From SLFH01 sp050486265 (GTDB taxonomy: Bacteria > Planctomycetota > Phycisphaerae > Phycisphaerales > UBA1924), in contig JBJHCY010000006.1 in the NCBI GenBank assembly GCA_050486265.1, positions 62,001 to 126,000 of the forward strand: a stretch of DNA of 64,000 nt. The letters are read 5' to 3'. The notes below the pieces were generated by a model, which was given only the letters and a program-made list of their open reading frames with translations, searched no databases and was not told the origin of the DNA. The translations under genes were made by a program, and so were the position numbers. Position 1 is the stretch's first letter, and the number at the start of each line of letters is the position of its first letter. Positions 25,455 through 33,996 of the stretch are shown one piece after another.

Positions 25455-26498
25455 TCAGGCCCGCGCGCCCTGCGGCGCTCGCGCCGCCTCGGCCGCCAGG
25501 CGCAATGCCGCGATCATGCTCCCGGGATCGGCCTTGCCCTTCTCGGCGATATCGAAGGCGGTGCCGTGGTCGGGGCTGGTGCGGATCACCGGCAGGCCGA
25601 CGGTGACATTCACCGCGTGCTGCCACCCCAGCAGCTTGACGGGGATCAGCCCCTGGTCGTGGTACATCGCCACGACGAGATCGAACTCGCCCTGCACGGC
25701 TCTACCGAAGACGGTGTCGCCCGGGAAAGGGCCCCTGGCTTGGATGCCGTGGTCCTGGGCGACTTTGATGGCAGGCTCGATGAGTCTTGTTTCCTCGTCG
25801 CCCAACAGGCCCTCCTCGCCAGCGTGAGGGTTGAGGCCGCAGACCGCGATTCTGGGGCGTTCGATGCCGAACCTGCGGCAGGCCTCGTGCCCAAGGTCGA
25901 TCGCGTCGAACACCTTGCCGATCGTCAGGGCGTTGCGCAGCTCCATCAGCGGGATGTGGGCCGTCGCGAGGATGACGCGGAGCTTGGGGCTGTCGAAGAA
26001 CATGCCGACGCGCTTGGCGCCGAAGCGCGTGGCGAGCAGTTCGGTGTGCCCGGGGTACTTGCCGCGACCGGCGAGCGCCCAGGCCTGCTTGCTGATCGGG
26101 CCGGTGCAGATCGCGTCGGCCCTGAGAGGGTCGTTCTCGGGGCGCTTGGCTTCGGCGACGGCTTCTTCGACAAATCGGAACGAGAGCTCGCCACCCCGCT
26201 TGCACGCGCGGTGCTCGAAGGGGCCCTCCCCCCCGCTGTCGATGACAACGACGGGATGGGTGGTGGTGGTCGAGCGGAGGTCGGAGTCGCGGTCGAGGCG
26301 CCACCAGTCGGGCTCGATGCCGCAGAGGTCGGCCGCACGCTCCATCGCGCTGGCGGCCCCGAAGACGCGGAATCTTGCCGCTTTTCGGATATCGGGCTCG
26401 GCCAGCGCTCTGACGAGCACCTCCGGGCCGATCCCCCCGGGGTCGCCCATGGAGACCGCCACAACGGGGAGGGCGTTCGGTGTATGCTCTACGGCCAT
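25455..26498 (-). CDS. pdxA: 4-hydroxythreonine-4-phosphate dehydrogenase PdxA
   Basis: A 347-residue NAD-dependent dehydrogenase of the DXP-dependent vitamin B6 pathway. Motifs match the family: VSMGDPGGIGPEV at the N-terminus, TGPISKQAWALAG, ATAHIPL, CGLNPHAGEEGLLG, and the C-terminal metal-site run MYHDQGLIPVKLLG and GLPVIRTSPDHGTAFDIA. The ATG at 26496-26498 overlaps, on the opposite strand, the ATG of the FKBP-like gene, so the two divergent genes share CATG. PdxJ and other B6 genes are not nearby. Confidence 0.96.
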   Translation of the reverse strand: MAVEHTPNALPVVAVSMGDPGGIGPEVLVRALAEPDIRKAARFRVFGAASAMERAADLCGIEPDWWRLDRDSDLRSTTTTHPVVVIDSGGEGPFEHRACKRGGELSFRFVEEAVAEAKRPENDPLRADAICTGPISKQAWALAGRGKYPGHTELLATRFGAKRVGMFFDSPKLRVILATAHIPLMELRNALTIGKVFDAIDLGHEACRRFGIERPRIAVCGLNPHAGEEGLLGDEETRLIEPAIKVAQDHGIQARGPFPGDTVFGRAVQGEFDLVVAMYHDQGLIPVKLLGWQHAVNVTVGLPVIRTSPDHGTAFDIAEKGKADPGSMIAALRLAAEAARAPQGARA

Positions 26499-27123
26499 GT
26501 GTAACTGTAGAAGTAGGATCGGGCCGGTCTTCGTGATGAGCGTGCTGCTCGCCGCTTTGGCGGGCGGATGCCGGACGGCCCAGAGCGAATCGCCCGCCGC
26601 GCCGGCGGACCAGCAAGGCGGGGGCAAGCCCCCCAGCGCCACGATCATGCCCCAGGGTACGGCCGACGCGCGCCCAAGTGACCGGTCCGGCACGGCGCCG
26701 TTCGGCGAGCGACTGCGCGTACAGCGTCGATGGGCCGCGATGGACGGGGTGGTGATCGAGGTGCTGCGCGAGGGCGACGGCCAGGCGGCATCCCTCAGCG
26801 ACACCATCATCGCCGAAGTGCTCGGCGTCTTTCCCAACGACGCCGAGCACGCGCACGCCGGCAGGGTTTTCTACAGCACCGCCCAGACCCAGCAGCGCCT
26901 GCAGGCCCCGATCACCGGGCTCATCAGAGGCTGGCAGATCGGCGTGCCCGGCATGCGCGTCGGCGAGATCCGGCGCCTGCGCGTCCCGTGGGAAGTCGCC
27001 TACGGCGAGGGCGGACGCCCCGACTCTGACGACCCCGACGCCGGCATCCCGCCCATGGCCGATCTGATCTTCACGATCGAACTCGTCGAGGTGCAGCGCG
27101 ATCCGACGGCCGCCCCTCGCTGA
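26497..27123 (+). CDS. FKBP-type peptidyl-prolyl isomerase-like lipoprotein
   Basis: A 208-residue exported protein. The N-terminus carries a signal ending in the lipobox LAGGC (Cys at residue 25 from this start). A Pro/Ser-rich linker runs to about residue 65, then a domain with FKBP features: VGEIRRLRVPWEVAYGEGG, IPPMADLIFTIELVEV, the typical C-terminal half of FKBP. Several active-site aromatics of classical FKBP are not obvious, so activity is uncertain. The ATG at 26536, directly before the hydrophobic core, is an equally plausible start and would avoid overlapping the pdxA start codon. It is followed within 2 bp by the convergent permease gene. Confidence 0.78.
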   Translation: MCNCRSRIGPVFVMSVLLAALAGGCRTAQSESPAAPADQQGGGKPPSATIMPQGTADARPSDRSGTAPFGERLRVQRRWAAMDGVVIEVLREGDGQAASLSDTIIAEVLGVFPNDAEHAHAGRVFYSTAQTQQRLQAPITGLIRGWQIGVPGMRVGEIRRLRVPWEVAYGEGGRPDSDDPDAGIPPMADLIFTIELVEVQRDPTAAPR

Positions 27124-27124
27124 G

Positions 27125-28873
27125 TCAGACTCTGAAGATCGACCCGAGCTTCTTGCCAAGCAGCACCGACGCGCCCACGAGCGTGACGGTGAGCAGCGCC
27201 ATGCCCCAGACGCCCATCGCGCTTGCGATGTACGGCCCGTCGCCGAGACGACCGGTAAACGCGTAGATCGCCTTGGTGATCGGGTAGTGCTGCGCCTGCT
27301 GGGCGAGGATCAGCGAATCGGAAACCTCCAGCATGCTGAAGCTGAACACCAGCAGCCCGCCCGCGATCAGGTTCGCCATGATGAGCGGAACGACGACCTT
27401 GCGGATCGCCAGCGTGCGGCTCGCGCCCAGATTGACCGCCGCCTCTTCAAGCTCGCCCGAGGTCTGCTGCAGGCCCGCGACCGTCGAACGCACGATGTAG
27501 GGCAGCCGGCGCACCGTGTAGGCGATGATCAGCAGCGGGAATGGGTTGGGCTCGGCCGCGACGACCGAGAAAACGCCTTCGAGCGGGTCGCCCCGACCGA
27601 ACGGCCAGCGGAGCGACATCGCGACATACCCGAATGCCATCACCAGCCCCGGCACCGCCAGGGGGAGCATGCAGAGCGTGTCGAGCAGGTTCCGCCCGCG
27701 CACTTTCGTCCGCACGATCAGATAGCCCACGACAAGCCCGATGAGGATCGCCAGCACCATCGCCGCGGCCGACAGCTTCAGGCTGTTCATGATCGCGTTG
27801 AAGCTGTCGCCGTGCCCGAGCGCCTGCTCGAAGTGGGCGAAGGTGAACTCCGTCGGCACGGCGCTGCGGTACCACTGCCCCGGCGCCGCGAACGAGGTCA
27901 GGATCACGCCGATGTGCGGGAGCAACGCGAGACCGATGACGAACGCGAACGCGCCGGTCGCGGCCCACGCCGCCGGCCCGCGCAGGCGGACCTCGGCCGA
28001 CGCGCGCGACGCCTTGGCGTACATCGCGTGCGCCCGCCCCCCGAAGAGCACGCGCCCGACGATGTAGAACCCGACCGCGAAGAAGAGCAGCACGACCGTC
28101 AGCGCGTAGGGCTGGGCCGAGGTCTCCACCTCGCGCAGGCCCCGGAAGATCTGCACCGGCGTGACGGCGTAGTACTCGAACATCAGGGGCGTGCCGAGCT
28201 CGGTGAACGACCAGATAAAGACGATCGTCCCGCCCGCGAACAGGCCGGGCCGGATCAGGGGCAGCGTGATGCCGAAGAACCGGCGCCACCAGCCGGCGCC
28301 GAGGTTCTCTGCCGCCTCGTCGAGCGCGGGGTCGAGGTTGGCCAGCGCCGCCGTCGCGTTGAGGTAGATGATCGGGTACAGGTGCAGCGCCTGGACGATG
28401 ATGACGCCCAGCAGGCGCCCGTCGGCGAGCAGGTCGAGCTCGGTCCCGAACGCCGCGTTGAACGACCCCTGTCGCCCGAAGAGCGCCTTGAACCCCAGCG
28501 CGCCGACGAACGGGGGCAGGATCAGCGGCACCAGGATCAACGCCGAGAAGATCCCTTTGCCCGGGAACTTGTACTGTGCGGCAAGAACCGCCAGCGGGAG
28601 CGCCAGCGCGATCGCGAGCACCGTCGTGCCCACCGCCATGATGAACGCGTTCTTCAGGCCCTCGACCAGCTTCGGATCGGCGAAGACCAGGCCGATGTGT
28701 TCGAGCGTGAAGGTCGCGCCGAGGTCCGCCCAGTTCAGCCCCCGCGTCGGATCCGACGCGAAGGCGCTCTCGACGGTCAGCAGGATCGGGTAGATCAGAA
28801 ACAGCCCGAGCCCCGCCAGGACCGCCGCCAGCAGCGTGTACTGCCAGATCGTTCTGGAGAGCCTGTGCGACAT
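27125..28873 (-). CDS. ABC transporter permease with two fused permease domains (Fe3+/phosphonate type)
   Basis: A 582-residue protein with about 12 membrane segments arranged as two binding-protein-dependent permease domains. Each carries an EAA loop that docks the ATPase: EAAENLGAGWWRRFFGITLP in the first half and EEAAVNLGASRTLAIRKVVV in the second. This layout is typical of FbpB/SfuB ferric-ion and 2-aminoethylphosphonate or thiamine importers. The start at ATG 28873 (MSHRLSRTIWQY) is preferred over an upstream Pro/Gly-rich extension. ATPase and solute-binding genes are not beside it, so substrate cannot be assigned. Confidence 0.88.
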   Translation of the reverse strand: MSHRLSRTIWQYTLLAAVLAGLGLFLIYPILLTVESAFASDPTRGLNWADLGATFTLEHIGLVFADPKLVEGLKNAFIMAVGTTVLAIALALPLAVLAAQYKFPGKGIFSALILVPLILPPFVGALGFKALFGRQGSFNAAFGTELDLLADGRLLGVIIVQALHLYPIIYLNATAALANLDPALDEAAENLGAGWWRRFFGITLPLIRPGLFAGGTIVFIWSFTELGTPLMFEYYAVTPVQIFRGLREVETSAQPYALTVVLLFFAVGFYIVGRVLFGGRAHAMYAKASRASAEVRLRGPAAWAATGAFAFVIGLALLPHIGVILTSFAAPGQWYRSAVPTEFTFAHFEQALGHGDSFNAIMNSLKLSAAAMVLAILIGLVVGYLIVRTKVRGRNLLDTLCMLPLAVPGLVMAFGYVAMSLRWPFGRGDPLEGVFSVVAAEPNPFPLLIIAYTVRRLPYIVRSTVAGLQQTSGELEEAAVNLGASRTLAIRKVVVPLIMANLIAGGLLVFSFSMLEVSDSLILAQQAQHYPITKAIYAFTGRLGDGPYIASAMGVWGMALLTVTLVGASVLLGKKLGSIFRV

Positions 28874-28967
28874 GGGCGGGAGTGTACCGGGCGTGCCCGG
28901 CCCGGGCGTCGGGCACACGAAGCCTTTACAGACGCGCCTTGCGACCCCGCTCGAAGAGCCCGTCGGC

Positions 28968-30215
28968 CTAGCTCCGGGGCGGCGTCAGCGTCTCGGGCCC
29001 GAGCGTCTGGATCGTGATCTCGCCCGGCTCGCGCCGCTTCAGATAGCTGTTGACCCCGTCGAGCGTCATCGCGTCGAGCGCTTCAGAGAGCTCGCGAAGC
29101 GGACGCGGGCGTCCGAGACTGTGCATGTCGCCGGCGATCGAGGCGGCGCGGGCCCGTGTCGACTCCCCGCTGAAGACGATCCGCGAGCGGAGGCCGACGA
29201 GCGCCCGCTCGAACTCGCTCTCGTCGATCTTCGCGCCGCGGGGACCGTTGATCGCGGTGAGTTGCTCGTAAAGCACATCGAGCGCCTCCTGCGCCCGCTC
29301 GGGCGTGGTGCCGACATACGCGCTGACGCCGCCGAACTCGCGCCCCGGCGCGTAGGCGGCGCTGACGGCGTAGCAGAGCCCCCGCTTCTCGCGCACCTCG
29401 CTGAACAGGCGCCCGCTCATCCCGCCCGAGAGCACAGAGAGCACGACGCGTTCGGCGAGGCTCTTCTCGTCGCGGTCGGCGGGCCCGTCGTGGCAGACGA
29501 TGATCTGCACCTGGTTCGAGTTGTCGGTCTCGTGGGCGTACCCGCGCTCGCCCACGGCCTCGAACGACGGGACCTCGTTGGCGCCCTCCCAACCCTTCAG
29601 AAGCGTGTTCAGCGCCGCGGCGATCTCGTCGGCGTCGACGGCGCCCGCGACGCCGATGATCGAACCGACAGGGCGGGCCAGACGCGACCACTCACCGACC
29701 AGATCGTCGCGTGTGATCGCCTGCAGCGTCTCGGGCGTGCCCATGCCGCTGCGGTTGAGGGGCTCTGGGCGGTGGCGTGCGCGTGCGCCGAGCACGGCGC
29801 GCTGCCTCGGATCGTCCTTGAGCGACTCGATCGCCTGGAGCGCCAGCTCGCGCGCCGCCCCGACAGAAGCCTCCTCCATGCGGGGTCTGCGGACCATGTC
29901 GACGAGCAGCGGCAGCGCCTCGGGCAGTCGACGCCCGATCATCGATGCGCTCAGCTGCGTGTAGTAGGTCTGCCCGCCGACGGATCGGTTCACGCCCAGC
30001 CGATCCATCGCGTCGGCGAACGATCTGGAGTCGTGTTCGCCCGCGCCGCGGAGCAGAAGCTCCTCCCACATCGCGCCCAGACCGAGCTTACCGACAGGCT
30101 CGAAGACCGATCCGGCGGGCAGCAGCCAAGAAATCGCGGCTGATTTCACGCCGGGCATTGGCTCGACGACGAGGGGTGTGCCGCAGTCCAGTTCGATGAT
30201 CCTGATGTCGTTCAT
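28968..30215 (-). CDS. M16-family (pitrilysin-like) protein lacking the zinc-binding motif
   Basis: A 415-residue protein with the two-domain M16B fold: an N-terminal domain (LDCGTPLVVEPMPGVKSAAI, typical first strands) and a C-terminal domain with the substrate-binding REKRGLCYAVSAAY. The catalytic HxxEH that should follow LGLGA reads MWEEL, so both zinc histidines are missing; the downstream helix with ARELALQAIE is kept. It is therefore probably non-catalytic, as in alpha-type subunits that pair with an active M16 partner, but no active partner lies next to it. No signal peptide is visible. Confidence 0.88.
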   Translation of the reverse strand: MNDIRIIELDCGTPLVVEPMPGVKSAAISWLLPAGSVFEPVGKLGLGAMWEELLLRGAGEHDSRSFADAMDRLGVNRSVGGQTYYTQLSASMIGRRLPEALPLLVDMVRRPRMEEASVGAARELALQAIESLKDDPRQRAVLGARARHRPEPLNRSGMGTPETLQAITRDDLVGEWSRLARPVGSIIGVAGAVDADEIAAALNTLLKGWEGANEVPSFEAVGERGYAHETDNSNQVQIIVCHDGPADRDEKSLAERVVLSVLSGGMSGRLFSEVREKRGLCYAVSAAYAPGREFGGVSAYVGTTPERAQEALDVLYEQLTAINGPRGAKIDESEFERALVGLRSRIVFSGESTRARAASIAGDMHSLGRPRPLRELSEALDAMTLDGVNSYLKRREPGEITIQTLGPETLTPPRS

Positions 30216-30703
30216 CTGGCGTCCGCTCCTGGGTTGCTCTAGAGAGGAAGGGCAAGGTCGCTGAGTCTAGCCGTGGCGGGCTGAACAACCTGATCCGGTG
30301 ATCGGTTCAACGCACAAACTTCCGCGATCTTGCGAGGACTGGACGCGAACATGCCGCGATGTGCGGGGGAAGCCGCCGGTCGCGTTGTTCGCGGACTTGT
30401 TACCGACAGGCGTGCGTCGAACACGAAAACGGCGTGCTTGCGCGCGTTGAAGATCGGCGTGTCGCGCTGCTTGCACGCGCTGCGCATCGCGTCGGTGATT
30501 GGTCCGAAATGCATGGGCCTGTTGCATCTGCGAGGCCGCGCGCGTCGTACTCACGACAGAACAAAGCATCCAAGCACTTGTATCTTCGGCGAGGAATGCT
30601 CAAGATGTGCTCGTGATGCTTCCGATAGTTCGAGCGCGGACGGCGTTGCCGTGCGTCGTTCGTCGTCTCGAACGGAACTGATTCGAATCAGGAGTGCAAG
30701 GAC
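30216..30703. other. Long non-coding region upstream of the histone-like gene
   Basis: About 490 bp without a credible gene; short frames on both strands lack start signals and family features. Base composition is less GC-rich in parts than neighbouring genes, for example around 30540-30620. It presumably holds divergent promoters and a leader for the downstream basic-protein gene. I see no tRNA and no clear riboswitch fold. Confidence 0.5.
30678..30691. promoter_or_regulatory. Perfect 14-bp palindrome before the histone-like gene
   Basis: CTGATTCGAATCAG is fully self-complementary and ends 12 bp upstream of the ATG, directly before the AAGGA ribosome binding site. It could be an operator or an mRNA hairpin affecting initiation. 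Confidence 0.4.
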
Positions 30704-31018
30704 ATGGCGAAGAGAACGGCTAAGAAAGCCACCCGCAAGAAGGCCACTCGCAAGAAAGCCGCTCGCAAGAAGGTCGCGAAGAAGGCCAGCCGCAAGAAGG
30801 CCACCAGGAAGAAGGCGGCACGCAAGAAGGCCGGAAAGAAGGCCACCCGCAAGAAGGCCACTCGCAAGAAGGCCACCCGCAAGAAGGCCGGCCGCAAGAA
30901 GGCGACGAGGAAGAAGGCCACTCGCAAGAAGGCGACTCGCAAGAAGGCCACCAGGAAGAAGGCGACCCGCAAGAAGGCCGCCCGCAAGCGCGCAGTCCGC
31001 AAGAAGCCCGTGATCTGA
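30704..31018 (+). CDS. Histone H1-like lysine/arginine-repeat protein
   Basis: A 104-residue protein built almost wholly of a pentapeptide A-[TAG]-R-K-K repeated about 19 times, with occasional AKK or SRKK variants, and ending RAVRKKPVI. It contains no acidic residue. This resembles the basic tails of eukaryotic linker histones and bacterial Hc1/Hc2 or BpH1-like nucleoid proteins, so DNA (or RNA) binding and compaction is the likely role. The gene is a 15-bp tandem repeat (AAGAAGGCCACCCGC variants) and so prone to length change. A good AAGGA lies before the ATG. Upstream is a long non-coding region with a palindrome. Confidence 0.88.
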   Translation: MAKRTAKKATRKKATRKKAARKKVAKKASRKKATRKKAARKKAGKKATRKKATRKKATRKKAGRKKATRKKATRKKATRKKATRKKATRKKAARKRAVRKKPVI

Positions 31019-31064
31019 ACCGGCTCCGCTGGCGGGAAGCCCCGGGCCAGCGCACAATGGACGC

Positions 31065-31700
31065 GTGACACACAAACACGCACCGTCACGCCGCGTCCTC
31101 CACCAGATCAGGCGGTCCCGAGAGGGAACGCTCGTGGTGGATGATGCGGCGTTTTCTCTGCGCACCGTCGTCGCGCCGCCCCTCAACCGGCTCATCGCGG
31201 ACCTGCCAGACAGCCTCCGCGACGCCGAGCAGGCCGCGCTGCACATCCCCGACGAACGCGACGACGCCCTGCACCTCCTGGTGACGCCCGAGCCGATCGA
31301 CCCCGAACAACCTCCGCCCGGCGTCGGCGAATGGCTCGACCGCTTCATCGCTTACCACCTCCAGTGGCGATCCAAGGTCCCCGCCCTCCTCCGCATCGAC
31401 GCGGCCAAGTGGGACGGCGAGGTCCTCGACGCCGACGAGCTCGACATGGCCAACCCCCTCGCGCCGATCGAGTTCCGGCTCCTGCGCCTGCTCAACGCCG
31501 ACAGGTCAAGCCTCGGCGCGATCTGCCGCGCAAGGGCCGACACCGACGAAGCCGAACCCGTCGCGGTCGGCATCGATCCCGACGGCTTCGACATCCGCGC
31601 CCGCATCGGCGTCGTGCGCTGCCACGCCGGCGACCTGGACCTCTCGCCCGAGCACGCCGAAGCGAGCATTAAGCGCATGATCGAGGAGGCCTCAGCGTGA
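31065..31700 (+). CDS. Protein of unknown function, coupled to an amidohydrolase
   Basis: A 211-residue soluble protein starting at GTG. The first 30 residues are basic (HKHAPSRRVLHQIRRSREG); the remainder is acidic and mixed alpha/beta with no motif I recognise. Its stop overlaps the GTG of the amidohydrolase gene (GTGA), so translation is coupled and the two probably act together. No signal peptide or membrane segment. Confidence 0.7.
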   Translation: MTHKHAPSRRVLHQIRRSREGTLVVDDAAFSLRTVVAPPLNRLIADLPDSLRDAEQAALHIPDERDDALHLLVTPEPIDPEQPPPGVGEWLDRFIAYHLQWRSKVPALLRIDAAKWDGEVLDADELDMANPLAPIEFRLLRLLNADRSSLGAICRARADTDEAEPVAVGIDPDGFDIRARIGVVRCHAGDLDLSPEHAEASIKRMIEEASA

Positions 31701-32974
31701 ACCGGCCGCCGCTGCGTGAAGCGCACGCCCACATCGCGCCCTACGGGCGTTCGATGTCGATGCTCGACGCGTCGCGCTGCGCCTCGATCCCCGAACTGCT
31801 CGACGCGCTGCACCGGCACGCCTCGACGCTCGACCCCGACGCGTGGTCGCTCGGACACGGGCTCCGCGTCGAGGGGCTGCGCGAACGACGCTGGCCGACG
31901 CAGCAGGAGCTGCTGCACGCTTCGGGCGGGCGCCAGTGCATCCTCTGGCTGTTCGACCATCACGCGCTCGTCGCGACCGAAACGCCGCTGAAACTCGCGA
32001 ATATCGACGCGAGCTCCGCCGACCCCGAGGGGGGGCTCGTCGAGCGCGACGCCTCGGGCGAACCGACCGGCGTGGTGTACGAGAAAGCCGCCAAACTCGT
32101 CTGGTCGATGGTCCCGGAGCCGAGCCCGGAGCAGATCCGGCGCGACATCGTCCTCGCCCTCGAAAAGTTCGCCTCGATGGGCTTTGTCGAAGTGCACGAT
32201 CTGCTCACGCAGCCCGACGCCCTCGGCGCCCTGCTCGACCTGCACGAGTCCGGCGAGCTCGACAGGATCGGCGTCGACATCCGACTCTTCGCGCCGATCG
32301 ACGATCTGCGCACGATCCTCGCACGCTTCGGCGACCGCCTCGATCGCGCCGCGACCGCCGGACGCCTCCGCCTCGCGGGGGCCAAGCTCTTCTCCGACGG
32401 CACGCTGAACGGTCGCACGGCGCTCATGCTCGCCGACTACGCCGACCCGATCCCCGAGCATCCCCGGGGAATGGCCGTCGCGAGCACCCGACGCATCTAC
32501 GAGTCGATCAGGACCGCCGACGCGATCGGCCTGCCCCTGGCGACGCACGCGATCGGCGACGGCGCCGTGCGCGCCGTGCTCGACGCGATCGAAGAAGTCC
32601 GGCCCGAAACGCCGGGTTTCCGCATCGAGCACGCCGAACTGATCGACGGCGCCGACATCCCGCGCTTCGCCCGCCTCGGCGTGGTCTGCTCGGTGCAGCC
32701 CTGCCATCTGCTGACCGACATCGAGGTCCTGCGCCGCCTGCTCCCCAGCCGCCTGCACCGCGTCCTGCCCCTGGCCGACCTGCTCGACAGCGGGCTGGAG
32801 CCGGGCCGATCGCTGCTGTTCGGTTCCGACGCGCCGATCGTCCGCCCGGACCCGGAAGATTCGATCGCCGCGGCGACGCTCCGACGACGCCCGGGCAGCC
32901 CTGCGTCCGAAGCGATCGCGCCGGCGCAGGCGATCGACGAGGCGACGGCGTGGGCCTGCTTCGTGCGGGGATGA
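31697..32974 (+). CDS. YtcJ-like metal-dependent amidohydrolase
   Basis: A 425-residue protein of the amidohydrolase-3 (YtcJ) group. Readable metal-site features: EAHAHI at the N-terminus, EVHDLL, FSDGTLNGRTALML typical of the family, THAIGDGAV, RIEHAELI and FGSDAPI with the final catalytic Asp. The usual longer N-terminal beta domain is shortened: the first metal motif is already at residues 8-12, so the protein starts almost at the barrel. Start is GTG, overlapping the preceding gene. Substrate unknown; family members act on N-acyl or aryl amides and related compounds. Confidence 0.88.
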   Translation: MNRPPLREAHAHIAPYGRSMSMLDASRCASIPELLDALHRHASTLDPDAWSLGHGLRVEGLRERRWPTQQELLHASGGRQCILWLFDHHALVATETPLKLANIDASSADPEGGLVERDASGEPTGVVYEKAAKLVWSMVPEPSPEQIRRDIVLALEKFASMGFVEVHDLLTQPDALGALLDLHESGELDRIGVDIRLFAPIDDLRTILARFGDRLDRAATAGRLRLAGAKLFSDGTLNGRTALMLADYADPIPEHPRGMAVASTRRIYESIRTADAIGLPLATHAIGDGAVRAVLDAIEEVRPETPGFRIEHAELIDGADIPRFARLGVVCSVQPCHLLTDIEVLRRLLPSRLHRVLPLADLLDSGLEPGRSLLFGSDAPIVRPDPEDSIAAATLRRRPGSPASEAIAPAQAIDEATAWACFVRG

Positions 32975-33042
32975 AAAGCATCCCCCACCGGACACGCCCC
33001 ATATACTCCATCGAGAACGATCTGTCTTTTGGGAGGCCAGCG

Positions 33043-33903
33043 ATGAGCCACAGCGAGAAGATGCTCCGGTTCAACAAGATCATCGTCGGGAGCGAGGCCG
33101 ACCAGGCCCAAGCCGCGGCCGACGCGGCGGCCGACCTCCCCGCCGACCAGATCGACCCCGAAAAGTTCTTCATCCCACAGCACTACGAGCGCTATACGCC
33201 CGAGAACCACGAAGTGTGGCGGAAGCTCTTCGAGAGCCGCATCGGCTCGCTGCGCCGGCAGGCGTCCAATGTCTTCCTCGCCGGGTTCGACGCCTTCGGG
33301 CTCAAGCCCGACGCGATGCCGAGGCTCGAGGATGTCAACGAGGTGCTGGCGCGAACGACGGGGTGGAAGAGCCGCGCCGTGCCCGGATACCTGCCCGCCA
33401 AGGCCTTCTTCGCCTGCCTCTCGACGAGGCAGTTCCCCACCACCATCACCATCCGCCCGCCAGACGAGCTGGACTACCTGCCCGAGCCGGACATCTTCCA
33501 CGATGTCTTCGGCCATGTCCCCCTCCACGCCGACCCGGTCTTCGCCGACTTCCTGCAGACCTACGGCAAGGCCGCCCTGCACGCCAACGACCCCGTCCAT
33601 GTCGAACGCCTCGCCCGCCTCTTCTGGTTCACCGTCGAGTTCGGGCTCATCCACGAGGACGGTCGCCTGAAGATCTACGGCTCCGGGCTCATGAGCTCGA
33701 TCGGCGAGAGCAACCACGCCCTGGAAAGCCCCAATGTCGACCGGCGTCCGTTCAACCTCGAACGCGTCTGCGAGACCCCCTTCGAGATCGACCACTACCA
33801 GCCGATCCTGTATGTGCTCGAGTCGTTCGAGCAGCTCCGTGACGCGATGAACCGGTACGCCGAGCGCGTGCTCGACGAGGTCGGCGTCGGCGCAGGGGCC
33901 TGA
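33043..33903 (+). CDS. phhA: Phenylalanine-4-hydroxylase
   Basis: A 286-residue non-haem iron monooxygenase that converts phenylalanine to tyrosine with a pterin cofactor. The iron ligands are in HDVFGHVP (two His) and the Glu of FWFTVEFGL. Family motifs RPPDELDYLPEPDIFHD and GSGLMSSIGES are complete. The length matches monomeric bacterial enzymes without a regulatory ACT domain. GGGAGG lies seven bases before the ATG. It stands between the amidohydrolase and arginine decarboxylase on the same strand with its own spacer. Confidence 0.96.
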   Translation: MSHSEKMLRFNKIIVGSEADQAQAAADAAADLPADQIDPEKFFIPQHYERYTPENHEVWRKLFESRIGSLRRQASNVFLAGFDAFGLKPDAMPRLEDVNEVLARTTGWKSRAVPGYLPAKAFFACLSTRQFPTTITIRPPDELDYLPEPDIFHDVFGHVPLHADPVFADFLQTYGKAALHANDPVHVERLARLFWFTVEFGLIHEDGRLKIYGSGLMSSIGESNHALESPNVDRRPFNLERVCETPFEIDHYQPILYVLESFEQLRDAMNRYAERVLDEVGVGAGA

Positions 33904-33996
33904 GACCGCCCCCCGCTGTGCGCAAAACTCCGGCGATCGGCACGATACCGGCAGCCCCGGGGCCCGTGGACGGCCCCGGCTGTCATATCGTTGGCC

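Noticed and set aside
30704..31018. Tandem 15-bp units considered as a CRISPR or satellite array
   Set aside because: Units are contiguous without spacers and encode a regular basic protein with a ribosome binding site.
33904..33996. GC-rich hairpin before speA as a terminator or riboswitch
   Set aside because: The stem around 33955-33983 lacks a T run and has no recognisable ligand-binding fold.
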